Positions 6,234 through 13,783 of a stretch of 25,604 nt of DNA are shown in pieces. How positions within the stretch are numbered: position 1 is the stretch's first letter; each line of letters opens with the position of its first letter. Under the pieces are notes generated by a model. It did no database searches, was not told the origin of the DNA, and worked only from the letters and a program-made list of their open reading frames with translations. Made by a program: the position numbers and the translations under genes. The stretch comes from MED660 sp002691025 (GTDB lineage: Bacteria > Myxococcota_A > UBA9160 > UBA4427). The stretch lies in assembly GCA_002170485.2 (NCBI GenBank), contig NHDZ02000046.1, forward strand, positions 1-25,604, in the 5' to 3' direction.

Positions 6234-7754
6234 CTACCGTCGCCACTCCAGGACGCGCCCAAAGAGCTTGGCCACACTGGGCGTGAGGCGGGTGCGCGTG
6301 TACGCGTTGCCGGTCTCCCGGATCGCCATGGCCAGTGTGGGGTAGGGGTGGATGACACCGGCAAGGCCACCGAGTCCCATGTCGGCGGCCATGGCCACCG
6401 AGATCTCGTTGATCAACTCCCCTGCGTGCGGGGCCACGATGGTGGCGCCCAGGATCCGGTCACTTCCCTTCTTGACGTGGACCTTGACGAACCCCTCTTC
6501 TCGTCCGTCGGTGATGGCTCGATCGACATGGGCCAGATCGCAGCGGTAGGTTTCAATCTCCAGGTCCTGCGCGGCCGCTTCACGCAAGGTCAGCCCCACG
6601 TGGGCAATCTCCGGGTCGGTGTAGGTGCACCAGGGAATGGTCAGGCTGCTCAGGGTCTTCTGGCCCACGCCGCCCACGGAGAAGAGTGCGTTCTGGACCA
6701 CAGCCCGCGCCGCGGCGTCCGCCGCGTGGGTGAATTTGAAGTCCATGGCCACGTCCCCGATGGCATAGATGCGTGAATTCGTGGTCTGGAAGGCGTCGTT
6801 GATCTCCACACCGCGAGCTTCATCGAAGCGAACCCCGGCTTGGTCGAGACCGAGTTCCTCCACGTTGGGGGCGCGTCCGGCGGCCACCAGGATCTGATCA
6901 AAGAGCAGTTCTTCTTCGGAACCCTGGGTCTGGATCTGGGCTCGGTGGGGCGCGTTCTGGCCGGGCTCGATGTTCTGGAGCCGTGTGGAGAGACGCACGT
7001 CAACGCCATCCTCTCGCAGGCTCTCCCAGAGGATCTGCGCGGCGTCCGGATCTTCACGTCCGAGGAATTGATCTTCGGCCTCGAGCAGCGTGACCTTCGA
7101 CCCCAGGCGGCCAAAGGCCTGGGCCAGTTCACACCCGATGGGGCCACCGCCGAGAATGGTCAGTCGCTCGGGCAGGACTTCCAGATCGAAGGCGCTCTCG
7201 TGAGTCAGGTACCCGACGTCATGGAGGCCGGGGATATCCGGCACCCGCGCGCGAGCGCCGGTGGCGATGACGGCTCGGGAAAAGGACAGTTCCTGGTCGC
7301 CGACTTCCACTTGTTGCTTATCGACAAAACGTCCCTCACCCAGGAAGACGTCGACCCCCAATTCGTCTCGGAATCGCGTCACCGAGTCGTTTTTGGCGAT
7401 CTCCGCCCGGATGCGTCGCATGCGGTTCATCACGGCCGCGAAGTCGACCCGGATCTCGCCTTCGATGTGGATGCCCAGCTTGGCGGCTCTTTTCATGTCG
7501 CCCACCGCGTGGGCACTCTTGAGCAGGCTCTTGGACGGGACGCAGCCTGTATTCAGGCAGTCCCCTCCCATGGCGGCTCGTTCGATGAGAGCCACGCGGG
7601 CTCCGAGTCCGGCCGCGCCGGCCGCGGCCACGAGCCCGGCGGTGCCCGCTCCCACCACGACGAGGTTGTAGCGTTCGGAGGCCTCGGGATGGGGCGTGCC
7701 CTCCGGCATGACTTGTTCAAGAAGCTTTCGATCAAATTCGTTTTCGCGGATCAT
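6234..7754 (-). CDS. MerA-like FAD-dependent pyridine nucleotide-disulfide oxidoreductase
   Basis: Flavoprotein of 506 residues in the dihydrolipoamide dehydrogenase/mercuric reductase family. The FAD site is VVVGAGTAGLVAA (about residues 33-45), the redox pair is GGDCLNTGCVPSK (Cys66 and Cys71), the NAD(P)H site is LTILGGGPIGCELAQAF and a second FAD motif is IYAIGDVA. At the C-terminus, where lipoamide dehydrogenases have His-P-T-x-x-Glu, the sequence is YPTLAM (Tyr471, Met476). The Tyr recalls MerA, but the MerA C-terminal Cys pair and N-terminal HMA domain are absent. It is thus a disulfide reductase-type enzyme of unknown substrate rather than Lpd or true MerA. It overlaps the TVP38 gene by ATGA, so the two are translationally coupled. 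This pairing is common, and the two are sometimes fused. Confidence 0.88.
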   Translation of the reverse strand: MIRENEFDRKLLEQVMPEGTPHPEASERYNLVVVGAGTAGLVAAAGAAGLGARVALIERAAMGGDCLNTGCVPSKSLLKSAHAVGDMKRAAKLGIHIEGEIRVDFAAVMNRMRRIRAEIAKNDSVTRFRDELGVDVFLGEGRFVDKQQVEVGDQELSFSRAVIATGARARVPDIPGLHDVGYLTHESAFDLEVLPERLTILGGGPIGCELAQAFGRLGSKVTLLEAEDQFLGREDPDAAQILWESLREDGVDVRLSTRLQNIEPGQNAPHRAQIQTQGSEEELLFDQILVAAGRAPNVEELGLDQAGVRFDEARGVEINDAFQTTNSRIYAIGDVAMDFKFTHAADAAARAVVQNALFSVGGVGQKTLSSLTIPWCTYTDPEIAHVGLTLREAAAQDLEIETYRCDLAHVDRAITDGREEGFVKVHVKKGSDRILGATIVAPHAGELINEISVAMAADMGLGGLAGVIHPYPTLAMAIRETGNAYTRTRLTPSVAKLFGRVLEWRR

Positions 7755-8518
7755 GTTTCTTCTCCGGGCTGGGCGGGTGCTTCGGATTCTGTCATTTCAT
7801 TCAAAGCACGTCGGGCAATTCGGGTCACCATGATGGCCACCGCCAGTGTGGCCGCCAGGCCGACGGCCAGGAGGACGTATTGACCGGCTCCTTGCTGGGG
7901 CGTGGCCCCGCCGGTGAGCGCGGCGACGTCTCCGATGACCCGGCCTGAATAGACATAGAGCAGGGTCGCTGGCAGCATGCCGACAGACGCCAGGACGTAG
8001 TCCTGGAAACGAACGCGCGTGAGGCCCAGCGCATAGTTCATCAGGCTGAAGGGAAAGGCGGGCGAGAGTCGAAGCAGGAAGGTGATCTTCAGTCCGTTCT
8101 GGGCGATGGCCCGAGCGACGGCATCAAAGCGGGGGTTCTGCCCCAGGCGCTTCTCCACGAAACTCCGTCCGCCGTAGCGGGCGATCAGGAAGGAGAGGCA
8201 GGAACCCAGGACCGCCGCNATGAATACGTAGACGGTTCCGAGGACGACGCCGAACAACGCGCCTCCCGCCAANGTCAGGATGGAGCCNGGCACGAAGAGN
8301 NNGATGGCCAGGATATACAGGAGGATGAAGACGACAGGCCCCCAGGCCCCCAGTGACTGAACCCAACTGGTCCAGGCAGGAAGTTGGTCGCCCACCATTC
8401 GAGCCAGGACAAAGAAGGAGCCCAGTGCGATCAGCCCGATGGCGATGCGGCGCAGCATCGCTCCGCCAGCGTGTTTCGGCTCCGCGGTGGTTTTGGCGGG
8501 GGTGGATTCGGGCTCCAT
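7751..8518 (-). CDS. TVP38/TMEM64 (DedA-like) membrane protein
   Basis: Integral inner-membrane protein of 255 residues. Hydrophobic segments include one near residues 22-38 (IAIGLIALGSFFVLARMV), one starting WGPVVFILLYILAI, a re-entrant-like stretch LAGGALFGVVLGTVYVF, and C-terminal segments. The core signature FLLRLSPAFPFSLMNYALGLT-x-V, with YVLASVGMLPATLLYVYSG, is diagnostic of the TVP38/TMEM64/VTT fold related to DedA, a group proposed to act as lipid scramblases or proton-coupled transporters. The start is the ATG before EPEST, with AGAGGA six bases upstream. It is first in a run of minus-strand genes and overlaps the MerA-like flavoprotein gene. Six N bases sit at 8219-8302, four at third codon positions and three consecutive at 8300-8302. 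Confidence 0.88.
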   Translation of the reverse strand: MEPESTPAKTTAEPKHAGGAMLRRIAIGLIALGSFFVLARMVGDQLPAWTSWVQSLGAWGPVVFILLYILAIXLFVXGSILXLAGGALFGVVLGTVYVFXAAVLGSCLSFLIARYGGRSFVEKRLGQNPRFDAVARAIAQNGLKITFLLRLSPAFPFSLMNYALGLTRVRFQDYVLASVGMLPATLLYVYSGRVIGDVAALTGGATPQQGAGQYVLLAVGLAATLAVAIMVTRIARRALNEMTESEAPAQPGEET

Positions 8519-8902
8519 GGACGTTCCTCTTGCATTTGGTTTCGCCGGGGCAGCCCGCAACGAATCCCTGGAAAGGACGGACCATACAGCATCGTGACCC
8601 TCTCAGAGCGGCTTTCCGGGGTGGAAAGCGGAGCCCGGTGCCACGATGGGTGAACTGGGTGGACCCTCTCGCCTTCGCTATCGTCCGAAGCCTTCCGGGC
8701 CGGTTCGGGGTCGCGTGACGTCGGTCGGTTCAGGGTAGCCCGGTGATCGTCGTGATCTCGCCCCATCAATCCGGGTGCGAGTTTCTGGAGACGCACGAAC
8801 CGGGTCATTCATTTTCTTTTCATCGGATTCTTTTCGCGTAGGGGCGAGGTTCGCCTTCGTGCGAGGGTCTCCGATCGAGGGATCAAGGAGCAGGGCAAAA
8901 GC
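8519..8902. other. Divergent intergenic region
   Basis: This 384-base stretch lies between the divergent TVP38 and SDR genes and must carry promoters for both. It contains a perfect inverted repeat, GCTTTCC (8611-8617) and GGAAAGC (8623-8629) with a five-base spacer, which could be an operator or a small hairpin. A T-rich patch (about 8808-8838) precedes the SDR gene. Short open frames here have no recognisable protein features and I do not call them. No confident -35/-10 pair is seen. Confidence 0.4.
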
Positions 8903-9805
8903 ATGAGTGAAATCAGTTTTGATGATCGAGTGGCGGTGATTACAGGCGCAGGAGGCGGTCTGGGTCGAACCTATGCGCTTGAGTTTGCGCGACGTGGGGC
9001 CAAAGTGGTGGTGAATGATCTGGGCGGCGCGGCCGATGGAACGGGCGGCGGAAACAGCATGGCGGACCAGGTCGTCAAAGACATCGAAGCCGCAGGCGGT
9101 ACAGCGGTGGCCAACTACGATTCGGTGTCGACGCCCGAAGGCGGTGAAGCCATCATCCAGAGTGCCGTGGACAACTTCGGCCAGGTCGACATTGTCGTGA
9201 ACAATGCGGGCATTCTGCGGGACAAGAGCTTTGTGAAGCTTTCGCCCGCGGAACTCGAGATCGTGATCGATGTGCACCTCAAGGGAGCCTTCTTTGTTTC
9301 CCAGCCGGCTTTCCGCGTGATGAAGGAGCGCAACTACGGACGCTTCATCCACACGGCTTCAGCGGCCGGCATCTTTGGCAACTTTGGTCAGAGCAATTAC
9401 GGAGCCGCCAAGATGGGTCTCGTGGGCCTGTCCAATGTGCTGGCCGTGGAAGGCGCCAAGAACAACATCAAGAGCAACGTGATCGCGCCGATCGCGCGCA
9501 CGCGGCTGACCGAAGACCTGCTCGGTCCTCTGGCCGAGAAGCTCGATCCGGTCAACGTGACCCCGCTTGTGGTCTATCTCTGCTCGGAAGCCAATGAAGA
9601 GACCCATTCGGTCTACTCGGTGGGCGGGGGTCGCTTTGCGCGGATCTTCGTCGGTCTGGCTCCGGGGTGGACCAAGACAGACGGCACGGTGAGCGTGGAG
9701 GAAATCCAGGCCAACTTTGCCCAGATCCATGAGCCGGGTGATTACATCATTCCGGCCAGCATTGGGGATGAGATGGGCGTCATGGCGAAGGCCCTGTCCC
9801 AGTAG
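8903..9805 (+). CDS. Short-chain dehydrogenase, MFE-2/HSD17B4-type (R)-3-hydroxyacyl-CoA dehydrogenase domain
   Basis: SDR enzyme of 300 residues. The cofactor motif is TGAGGGLG (14-21), then VVVNDLGG with an acidic residue favouring NAD+, NNAG (100-103) and the catalytic Ser153, Tyr166 and Lys170 in SNYGAAK. The long insertion GGAADGTGGGNSMADQVV and the text GGTAVANYDSV are hallmarks of the dehydrogenase part of peroxisomal multifunctional enzyme 2 and its bacterial homologues, which oxidise (R)-3-hydroxyacyl-CoA during breakdown of fatty acids or sterol side chains. The C-terminal extension (THSVYSVGGGRFARIFVG) is also typical. The hydratase (MaoC) and SCP2 domains of the eukaryotic protein are absent. 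AAGGAG lies 12 bases before the ATG. The gene is monocistronic, ended by the terminator at 9819-9863. Confidence 0.88.
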   Translation: MSEISFDDRVAVITGAGGGLGRTYALEFARRGAKVVVNDLGGAADGTGGGNSMADQVVKDIEAAGGTAVANYDSVSTPEGGEAIIQSAVDNFGQVDIVVNNAGILRDKSFVKLSPAELEIVIDVHLKGAFFVSQPAFRVMKERNYGRFIHTASAAGIFGNFGQSNYGAAKMGLVGLSNVLAVEGAKNNIKSNVIAPIARTRLTEDLLGPLAEKLDPVNVTPLVVYLCSEANEETHSVYSVGGGRFARIFVGLAPGWTKTDGTVSVEEIQANFAQIHEPGDYIIPASIGDEMGVMAKALSQ

Positions 9806-9818
9806 GAAACTCATCCAG

Positions 9819-9863
9819 AGCGGGTCAGGTGGGCGCGTTGCGCTTGTCTGGCCCGCTTTTTTT
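9819..9863 (+). terminator. Rho-independent terminator after the MFE-2-type SDR
   Basis: A ten-base-pair stem, AGCGGGTCAG (9819-9828) with CTGGCCCGCT (9848-9857), containing one G-U pair, is followed directly by a run of seven T (9857-9863). It begins 13 bases after the SDR stop. The loop holds a further GCGC/GCGC inner pairing. There is no T-run on the opposite side, so it acts mainly on plus-strand transcription. Confidence 0.88.
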
Positions 9864-9874
9864 GCGTTTGGCGC

Positions 9875-10360
9875 TCAGGCCTTGCCTTCGTGGATCAGGG
9901 CGTCCAGCGCCGGCCAGTCAATGGCCGACTGGGAGGCGAAGGCCCGAAGAAGCAGTTCACGATCGGGATCGTCGTCCTGACCGCGATAGGTTTCCACCGC
10001 TTTCCCGAGCTTCTCCTGCTCCGGGCATTCGGGGTTGCTGTCGGCGAGGACACCCTCTTCGTGCTCAAGGCCCAGTTGGTCGAGCCACTCCGTCAGGAGT
10101 TCCTTTCGGCATTCAAGGAAGTAGACCGCCAGGATTTCTTCGGCGAGGGGCCTGGCTGCGACCCGCGAGAGGGCCCTCCTGACAGCGGCTACTTGCTTGG
10201 GCAGGGGCTGCTTGAAAAGGTATTGCGGTCGACTGTTCATGGCAGCCGCAGCGCCGGCCACGGCCTGCGAGAAGGTCATCTGGGAATCATCGGCGAGGCG
10301 TTTGAAAAAGCTTTGGCTCTGCTCTTCCGACATGGCGGCGAAAATTTCGTGCGGGCGCAT
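9875..10360 (-). CDS. Hypothetical protein, predicted helical and cytosolic
   Basis: Protein of 161 residues that I do not recognise. It begins MRPHEIFAAMSEEQSQSFFKRLADDS and seems to be built of amphipathic helices with many Ala, Leu and Glu. There is no signal peptide, membrane segment or P-loop. The middle (LAEEILAVYFLECRKELLTEWLDQLG) resembles a helical bundle, and the C-terminal half is acidic (RGQDDDPDRELLLRAF). It contains two Cys in different contexts and no metal-binding pattern. It is divergent from the next small gene across 154 bases and convergent with the SDR gene, so it is probably transcribed alone. Coding is supported by length, codon use and clean intergenic borders. Confidence 0.65.
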   Translation of the reverse strand: MRPHEIFAAMSEEQSQSFFKRLADDSQMTFSQAVAGAAAAMNSRPQYLFKQPLPKQVAAVRRALSRVAARPLAEEILAVYFLECRKELLTEWLDQLGLEHEEGVLADSNPECPEQEKLGKAVETYRGQDDDPDRELLLRAFASQSAIDWPALDALIHEGKA

Positions 10361-10514
10361 GGAGTTCTCCTGACGGTTGGACGGGCGGAGTATGTCACAT
10401 TGTCACGGTTCTCAGGGGCCTCTGAGCGGATATCAGTGCCCTTTGGGGGGTTGTTTTGGAAAAAATTCGTTTCGAATGTGAGAAATTCAGGTTCCAGAGG
10501 CGGCCGCCGATAAG
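10361..10514. promoter_or_regulatory. Divergent promoter region between two small genes
   Basis: These 154 bases are unusually AT-rich towards the plus-strand gene (10453-10490). They hold a direct repeat TGTCAC-AT-TGTCAC (10393-10406) and a perfect inverted repeat ATTCG-TTT-CGAAT (10465-10477). Both are candidate regulator sites for one or both divergent genes. No clear sigma-70 promoter is identified, and the regulatory role is inferred from position. Confidence 0.35.
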
Positions 10515-10958
10515 ATGACTATGATCGAATCGACAATGAGCAGTGACCTATACGACGATCCTCGGAAACTGAGTGCCATGGTGGCCCGCGCGGCCAGCTT
10601 GGCGGGCGAGCATGAGGTGTCTTCGGCTTTGATTGGCATGGCGGCCGAGGAGGGCGACCCCGCCTTCCCCGACTACATCGCCTATCTGCAGAGCGCGTTG
10701 CGTGTGGAAGACGGGATCTTCCGCATGACGCGTGAGCGAGCCGTGGTGCATCTGGCCGATGTAGACGCCGATCAAGCCTTGAGCGTGATCGAACGTCTGT
10801 CTTCGGAATTTGCCGATCAGTTCCCTTCTCAGGATCCGCCCCGTTTTGAGATGCATGTCTACCAGGCGATGCCGGGTCGGGACGAAGAGGTCAAAGTCAG
10901 GGACGTCCTGACCGAGATCTTCAAGCCCAAGACCTTCAAGCCCGAGACCTTGCACTGA
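10515..10958 (+). CDS. Hypothetical small protein with faint GGDEF-like C-terminal pattern
   Basis: Protein of up to 147 residues, not confidently recognised. The N-terminal part is helical (DDPRKLSAMVARAASLAGEHEVSSALIGMA). From about residue 72 the sequence EDGIFRMTRERAVVHLADVDADQAL recalls the strand-loop-helix around the active site of a diguanylate cyclase, but the GGDEF residues are missing, so any such domain would be catalytically dead. The C-terminus is Lys-rich with a short repeat, KPKTFKPET. Starts at 10515, 10521 or 10536 are possible; none has a well-placed ribosome binding site. It is divergent from the other unknown small gene and convergent with the HSD10-type SDR. Confidence 0.6.
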   Translation: MTMIESTMSSDLYDDPRKLSAMVARAASLAGEHEVSSALIGMAAEEGDPAFPDYIAYLQSALRVEDGIFRMTRERAVVHLADVDADQALSVIERLSSEFADQFPSQDPPRFEMHVYQAMPGRDEEVKVRDVLTEIFKPKTFKPETLH

Positions 10959-10986
10959 TTCAGGGGCCATGACCTGAAGCGAAGGT

Positions 10987-11004
10987 CGAAGGCTTTGGCC
11001 TTCG
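10987..11004. repeat. Hairpin between convergent genes
   Basis: A perfect seven-base stem, CGAAGGC (10987-10993) and GCCTTCG (10998-11004), encloses a four-base loop and lies between the convergent small gene and the HSD10-type SDR. It lacks a U-run on either strand, so it is at most a weak or Rho-assisted bidirectional stop. Confidence 0.35.
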
Positions 11005-11067
11005 GCTTGGCGCGGAGGTTTGTTCCCAGCGGCGCCTTGCGACCCGGGTCTCCGGTGCCGTCGGGCT

Positions 11068-11838
11068 TTATTTGGGGGCCATCCGAAGCGCGCCGTCGAG
11101 TCGGATCACCTCGCCGTTGAGCATGGGATTCTCCACGATCTGGCAAGCCAGCTGGCCGTACTCCGTCGGGTCACCCAGGCGAGAAGGGAAGGGGACCGAT
11201 GCGCCCAAGGCATCGCGCGCCGGCTCCGGGAGACCCATCAGCATCGGAGTGGCAAAGAGGCCCGGCGCAATGGTGACCACCCGGATCCCGGTGCGAGAGA
11301 GGTCCCGTGCAATGGGGAGGGTCATGCCCACGACACCGCCTTTGGAGGCCGAGTAGGCACATTGTCCGATCTGACCATCGTAGGCCGCGATGGAGGCGGT
11401 GTTGATGATGACGCCTCGCTCACCGGTTTCGTTGGGTGTGTTTTCCGCCATCTGCGCGGCGGCCAGGCGAATTACATTGAAGGTGCCGATCAGGTTGACT
11501 TCGATGGTGAGGCGGAAGGCGTCCAGGTTGAAGGGCTCATTTCCCTTGCCCAGGGTCCGTCCCGCCATTCCGATGCCGGCGCAGTTGACGGCGACCTGAA
11601 TTCCGCCGAAGGCCTCCGCGGCCTGCTTTACCGCGGCGGAAACCTGCTCTTCGCTGCTGACATCGGTCTCGATGAAAAGGGTGTCGCCTCCGATATCGCG
11701 AGCGACTTCGGCGCCGTTGGAGCGTCCCAGGTCAAGGAGAGCCACGCGGGCTCCTTGAGCGGTCAATCTTCGGGCGGTGGCTTCACCGAGTCCGGAAGCG
11801 CCTCCCGTGACTACGGCGGCGATGGAGTTGATCTGCAC
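11068..11838 (-). CDS. HSD17B10-type short-chain 3-hydroxyacyl-CoA dehydrogenase
   Basis: SDR enzyme of 256 residues, the usual length. The match to human HSD10 (type II 3-hydroxyacyl-CoA / 2-methyl-3-hydroxybutyryl-CoA dehydrogenase) is strong across the protein: NLIGTFNVIRLAAAQMAEN, RGVIINTASIAAYDGQIGQ, AYSASKGGVVGMTLPIARDL, VPFPSRLGDPTEYGQL and NGEVIRLDGALRM. TGGASGLG is at 11-18; Asp36 indicates NAD+; the catalytic residues are Ser149, Tyr162 and Lys166. It should oxidise (S)-3-hydroxyacyl-CoA in fatty-acid or isoleucine breakdown. The start is the GTG at 11838, with AAAGGA a few bases upstream; the open frame continues 95 codons further up but that part has no protein-like character. It is divergent from lnt and apparently monocistronic. 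Confidence 0.92.
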   Translation of the reverse strand: MQINSIAAVVTGGASGLGEATARRLTAQGARVALLDLGRSNGAEVARDIGGDTLFIETDVSSEEQVSAAVKQAAEAFGGIQVAVNCAGIGMAGRTLGKGNEPFNLDAFRLTIEVNLIGTFNVIRLAAAQMAENTPNETGERGVIINTASIAAYDGQIGQCAYSASKGGVVGMTLPIARDLSRTGIRVVTIAPGLFATPMLMGLPEPARDALGASVPFPSRLGDPTEYGQLACQIVENPMLNGEVIRLDGALRMAPK

Positions 11839-12058
11839 GGCTGATTCCTTTCGTCTGAGATGACACTTCTTGTGTGTGGCCTGTTCCTGGCTGAACCGGG
11901 TCGGGCCTTGAGAGGCCTTCGGCGGGCAACCTGGGGCAGGGCGCCGCTTGGGCCATCGAGATCCAGACCCTAGCAGCCCTGAAGGCCCGGATCGGGATTC
12001 GCGGATCTTTTGGGCCTGCACTCTGGCGGGCCAGCGCACAATCCTCCACGATCCCGGG

Positions 12059-13654
12059 ATGCGCGAGTGGATCTTTGGCCTCCGTTTCTGGCCCAGTCTC
12101 GGAGTGGCCGCGACCTCTTCCATCCTGATCGGGTTGGGGGCTCCGCCCCAGGGCTGGATTCCGGGTGAGTGGCTCGGTTTTGTGCCCCTGATCCTGATGG
12201 TCAGGCGCCCCTCGGTGACCCGGGGTCAGGCTTTCTGGCTTGGATGGGTGGGTGGCTTGGGGATCGGGTTGGTGGGGTTTCCGTGGATTGCGGAAATGCT
12301 GGTGCGGTTTGCCGGTNTGCCCTGGTTCCTGGCCGGCTTGGGCTTGCTTGCGTTTTCGGGCTGGATGGCTTTGCCCTATGGCCTTTTTGGTCTGGGGCTT
12401 CGTCACGGACCGCAGGCGGGTCTGCTTTCGGTTCTCTGGCCCATGATTCTNTTTCCGGCGCTGATGTTCGTTTGGCCCAACCTCTTTCCGTACACCCCCN
12501 TACTGGGTTTTGCCGAGTATCCGCCACTNATGCAGTNGGCCGAGTGGATTGGCGTCCACGGNCTTGAGGCGCTTGTGGTGGGTTGGGCGGCGTGCGTGGC
12601 CTGGCTTCTCGTGGGGCCGCCGGGTTCCTGGCTTCGCCCGGCGCTGGCTGTGGTGGGGGTTCCTCTGCTGCTCGTTCTCTTTGGCCATCAGAGGATCGAG
12701 GCNCTGGAGGCTGAAATGGCTTCGGCTCCGATTTTGCGGGTCGGTGTAGTCCAGCCCAATGTCCCACCCGGTGGCGGCACCTCTCGCGACCGTTTGGAGA
12801 GGCTTTGGAGTGCGTCTGAAGAACTGCAAAGCCAGGGGGCGGAACTGGTGGTCTGGCCCGAGGCCGGAGCGTATCCCTACCTTTTGCCTCGAGCCCACGT
12901 CCATGATCGGGATCTGGGCGATTCGGGGGTGTTGGCTCGGCATCGNTTGCCCACNCTTTTCGGGGCGGGGTCCAGGGAGCCCGACGCTCCTTTCGGGTTC
13001 AATTCGTTCTTCTTCGTGGATTCAGAAGGGGGCGTGGCCGGGCGCTACGACAAAGTCAATCGGGTTCCCTTTGGCGAAGCGATCCCCCTGGTGGACCCCG
13101 ATTGGGTTTCCAGGCAGATCCCCTATGTGAGGCATCTCTATGCCGGCGCCGGTCCCGAGATCTTCTCCGTGGACGTCGCCTCTTTGGCGGACCCGGTGCC
13201 CGTGGGTCCGCTCATCTGTTACGAGGACATCCTGCCTGGCTTTGTGCGTGAAGTGGCGACGCTGCCGGGCGGCGTCGAATTGTTCGTGAATGGCACCATT
13301 GATGCCTGGTACGGGTACGGGTCCGAGCCTTGGGAGCATCTCGCACTCGCCCAATTCCGCAGCGTAGAACACCGGATTCCCCTGGTACGGAGCACCACCA
13401 CGGGCGTCAGTGCGGTGGTGGACGCGACGGGGCAGATCCAGGCCCTTTTGCCCGTGCGTCCGGTGGAGCCGGAGACCCTGTCCGCTTATCCATCGGAGAG
13501 CCTGCTTGTCGAGGTCGCGTTGCTNAGNAACTCGGAGGCCGAGCCCACCGTCTANGCGCGCTTTGGCTGGTTGTTCCCCTACGTCTGCCTCGGCNTGGTG
13601 GCGTTCTATCTGGTGTGGTTCGGTTTNCGCCCCTGGGTTGCGGCGCGTCGTTGA
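12059..13654 (+). CDS. lnt: Apolipoprotein N-acyltransferase
   Basis: Inner-membrane enzyme of 531 residues that adds the third acyl chain to lipoproteins in diderms. About six N-terminal membrane segments (for example LPYGLFGLGL, LEALVVGWAACVAWLLVG, LALVVGVPLLLVLFG-like) are followed by a periplasmic nitrilase-fold domain and one C-terminal membrane segment. The catalytic triad is complete: Glu268 in VVWPEAGAYP, Lys332 in GRYDKVNRVPFGE and Cys387 in LICYEDILPG. With the ATG at 12059 these fall within three residues of E. coli Glu267, Lys335 and Cys387, which supports this start over the longer frame from 11948. Fourteen N bases are all, or nearly all, at synonymous sites. The gene lies 129 bases before a lipoprotein gene, a plausible substrate. 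Confidence 0.93.
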   Translation: MREWIFGLRFWPSLGVAATSSILIGLGAPPQGWIPGEWLGFVPLILMVRRPSVTRGQAFWLGWVGGLGIGLVGFPWIAEMLVRFAGXPWFLAGLGLLAFSGWMALPYGLFGLGLRHGPQAGLLSVLWPMIXFPALMFVWPNLFPYTPXLGFAEYPPXMQXAEWIGVHXLEALVVGWAACVAWLLVGPPGSWLRPALAVVGVPLLLVLFGHQRIEXLEAEMASAPILRVGVVQPNVPPGGGTSRDRLERLWSASEELQSQGAELVVWPEAGAYPYLLPRAHVHDRDLGDSGVLARHXLPXLFGAGSREPDAPFGFNSFFFVDSEGGVAGRYDKVNRVPFGEAIPLVDPDWVSRQIPYVRHLYAGAGPEIFSVDVASLADPVPVGPLICYEDILPGFVREVATLPGGVELFVNGTIDAWYGYGSEPWEHLALAQFRSVEHRIPLVRSTTTGVSAVVDATGQIQALLPVRPVEPETLSAYPSESLLVEVALXXNSEAEPTVXARFGWLFPYVCLGXVAFYLVWFGXRPWVAARR

Positions 13655-13783
13655 TCCCGCACTTGTCCATCGCCGGTCTGCGGGCGGGTGCGCTTGGGTC
13701 GGGGGGTTGCGCAAACGTGGTCTGAGCGGGATCCTCTGGGGTCTTCACATTCAAGTCTATTGATCGATTCGGAGGAAAATGTC

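Noticed and set aside
6840..7883. Open frame of 347 codons antisense to the MerA-like and TVP38 genes
   Set aside because: The opposite strand has two proteins with clear motifs and this frame has none.
11839..12123. 95-residue N-terminal extension of the HSD10-type SDR
   Set aside because: It is Arg/Ser/Pro-rich with no protein-like pattern, it would run through the divergent lnt start, and a good ribosome binding site precedes the GTG at 11838.
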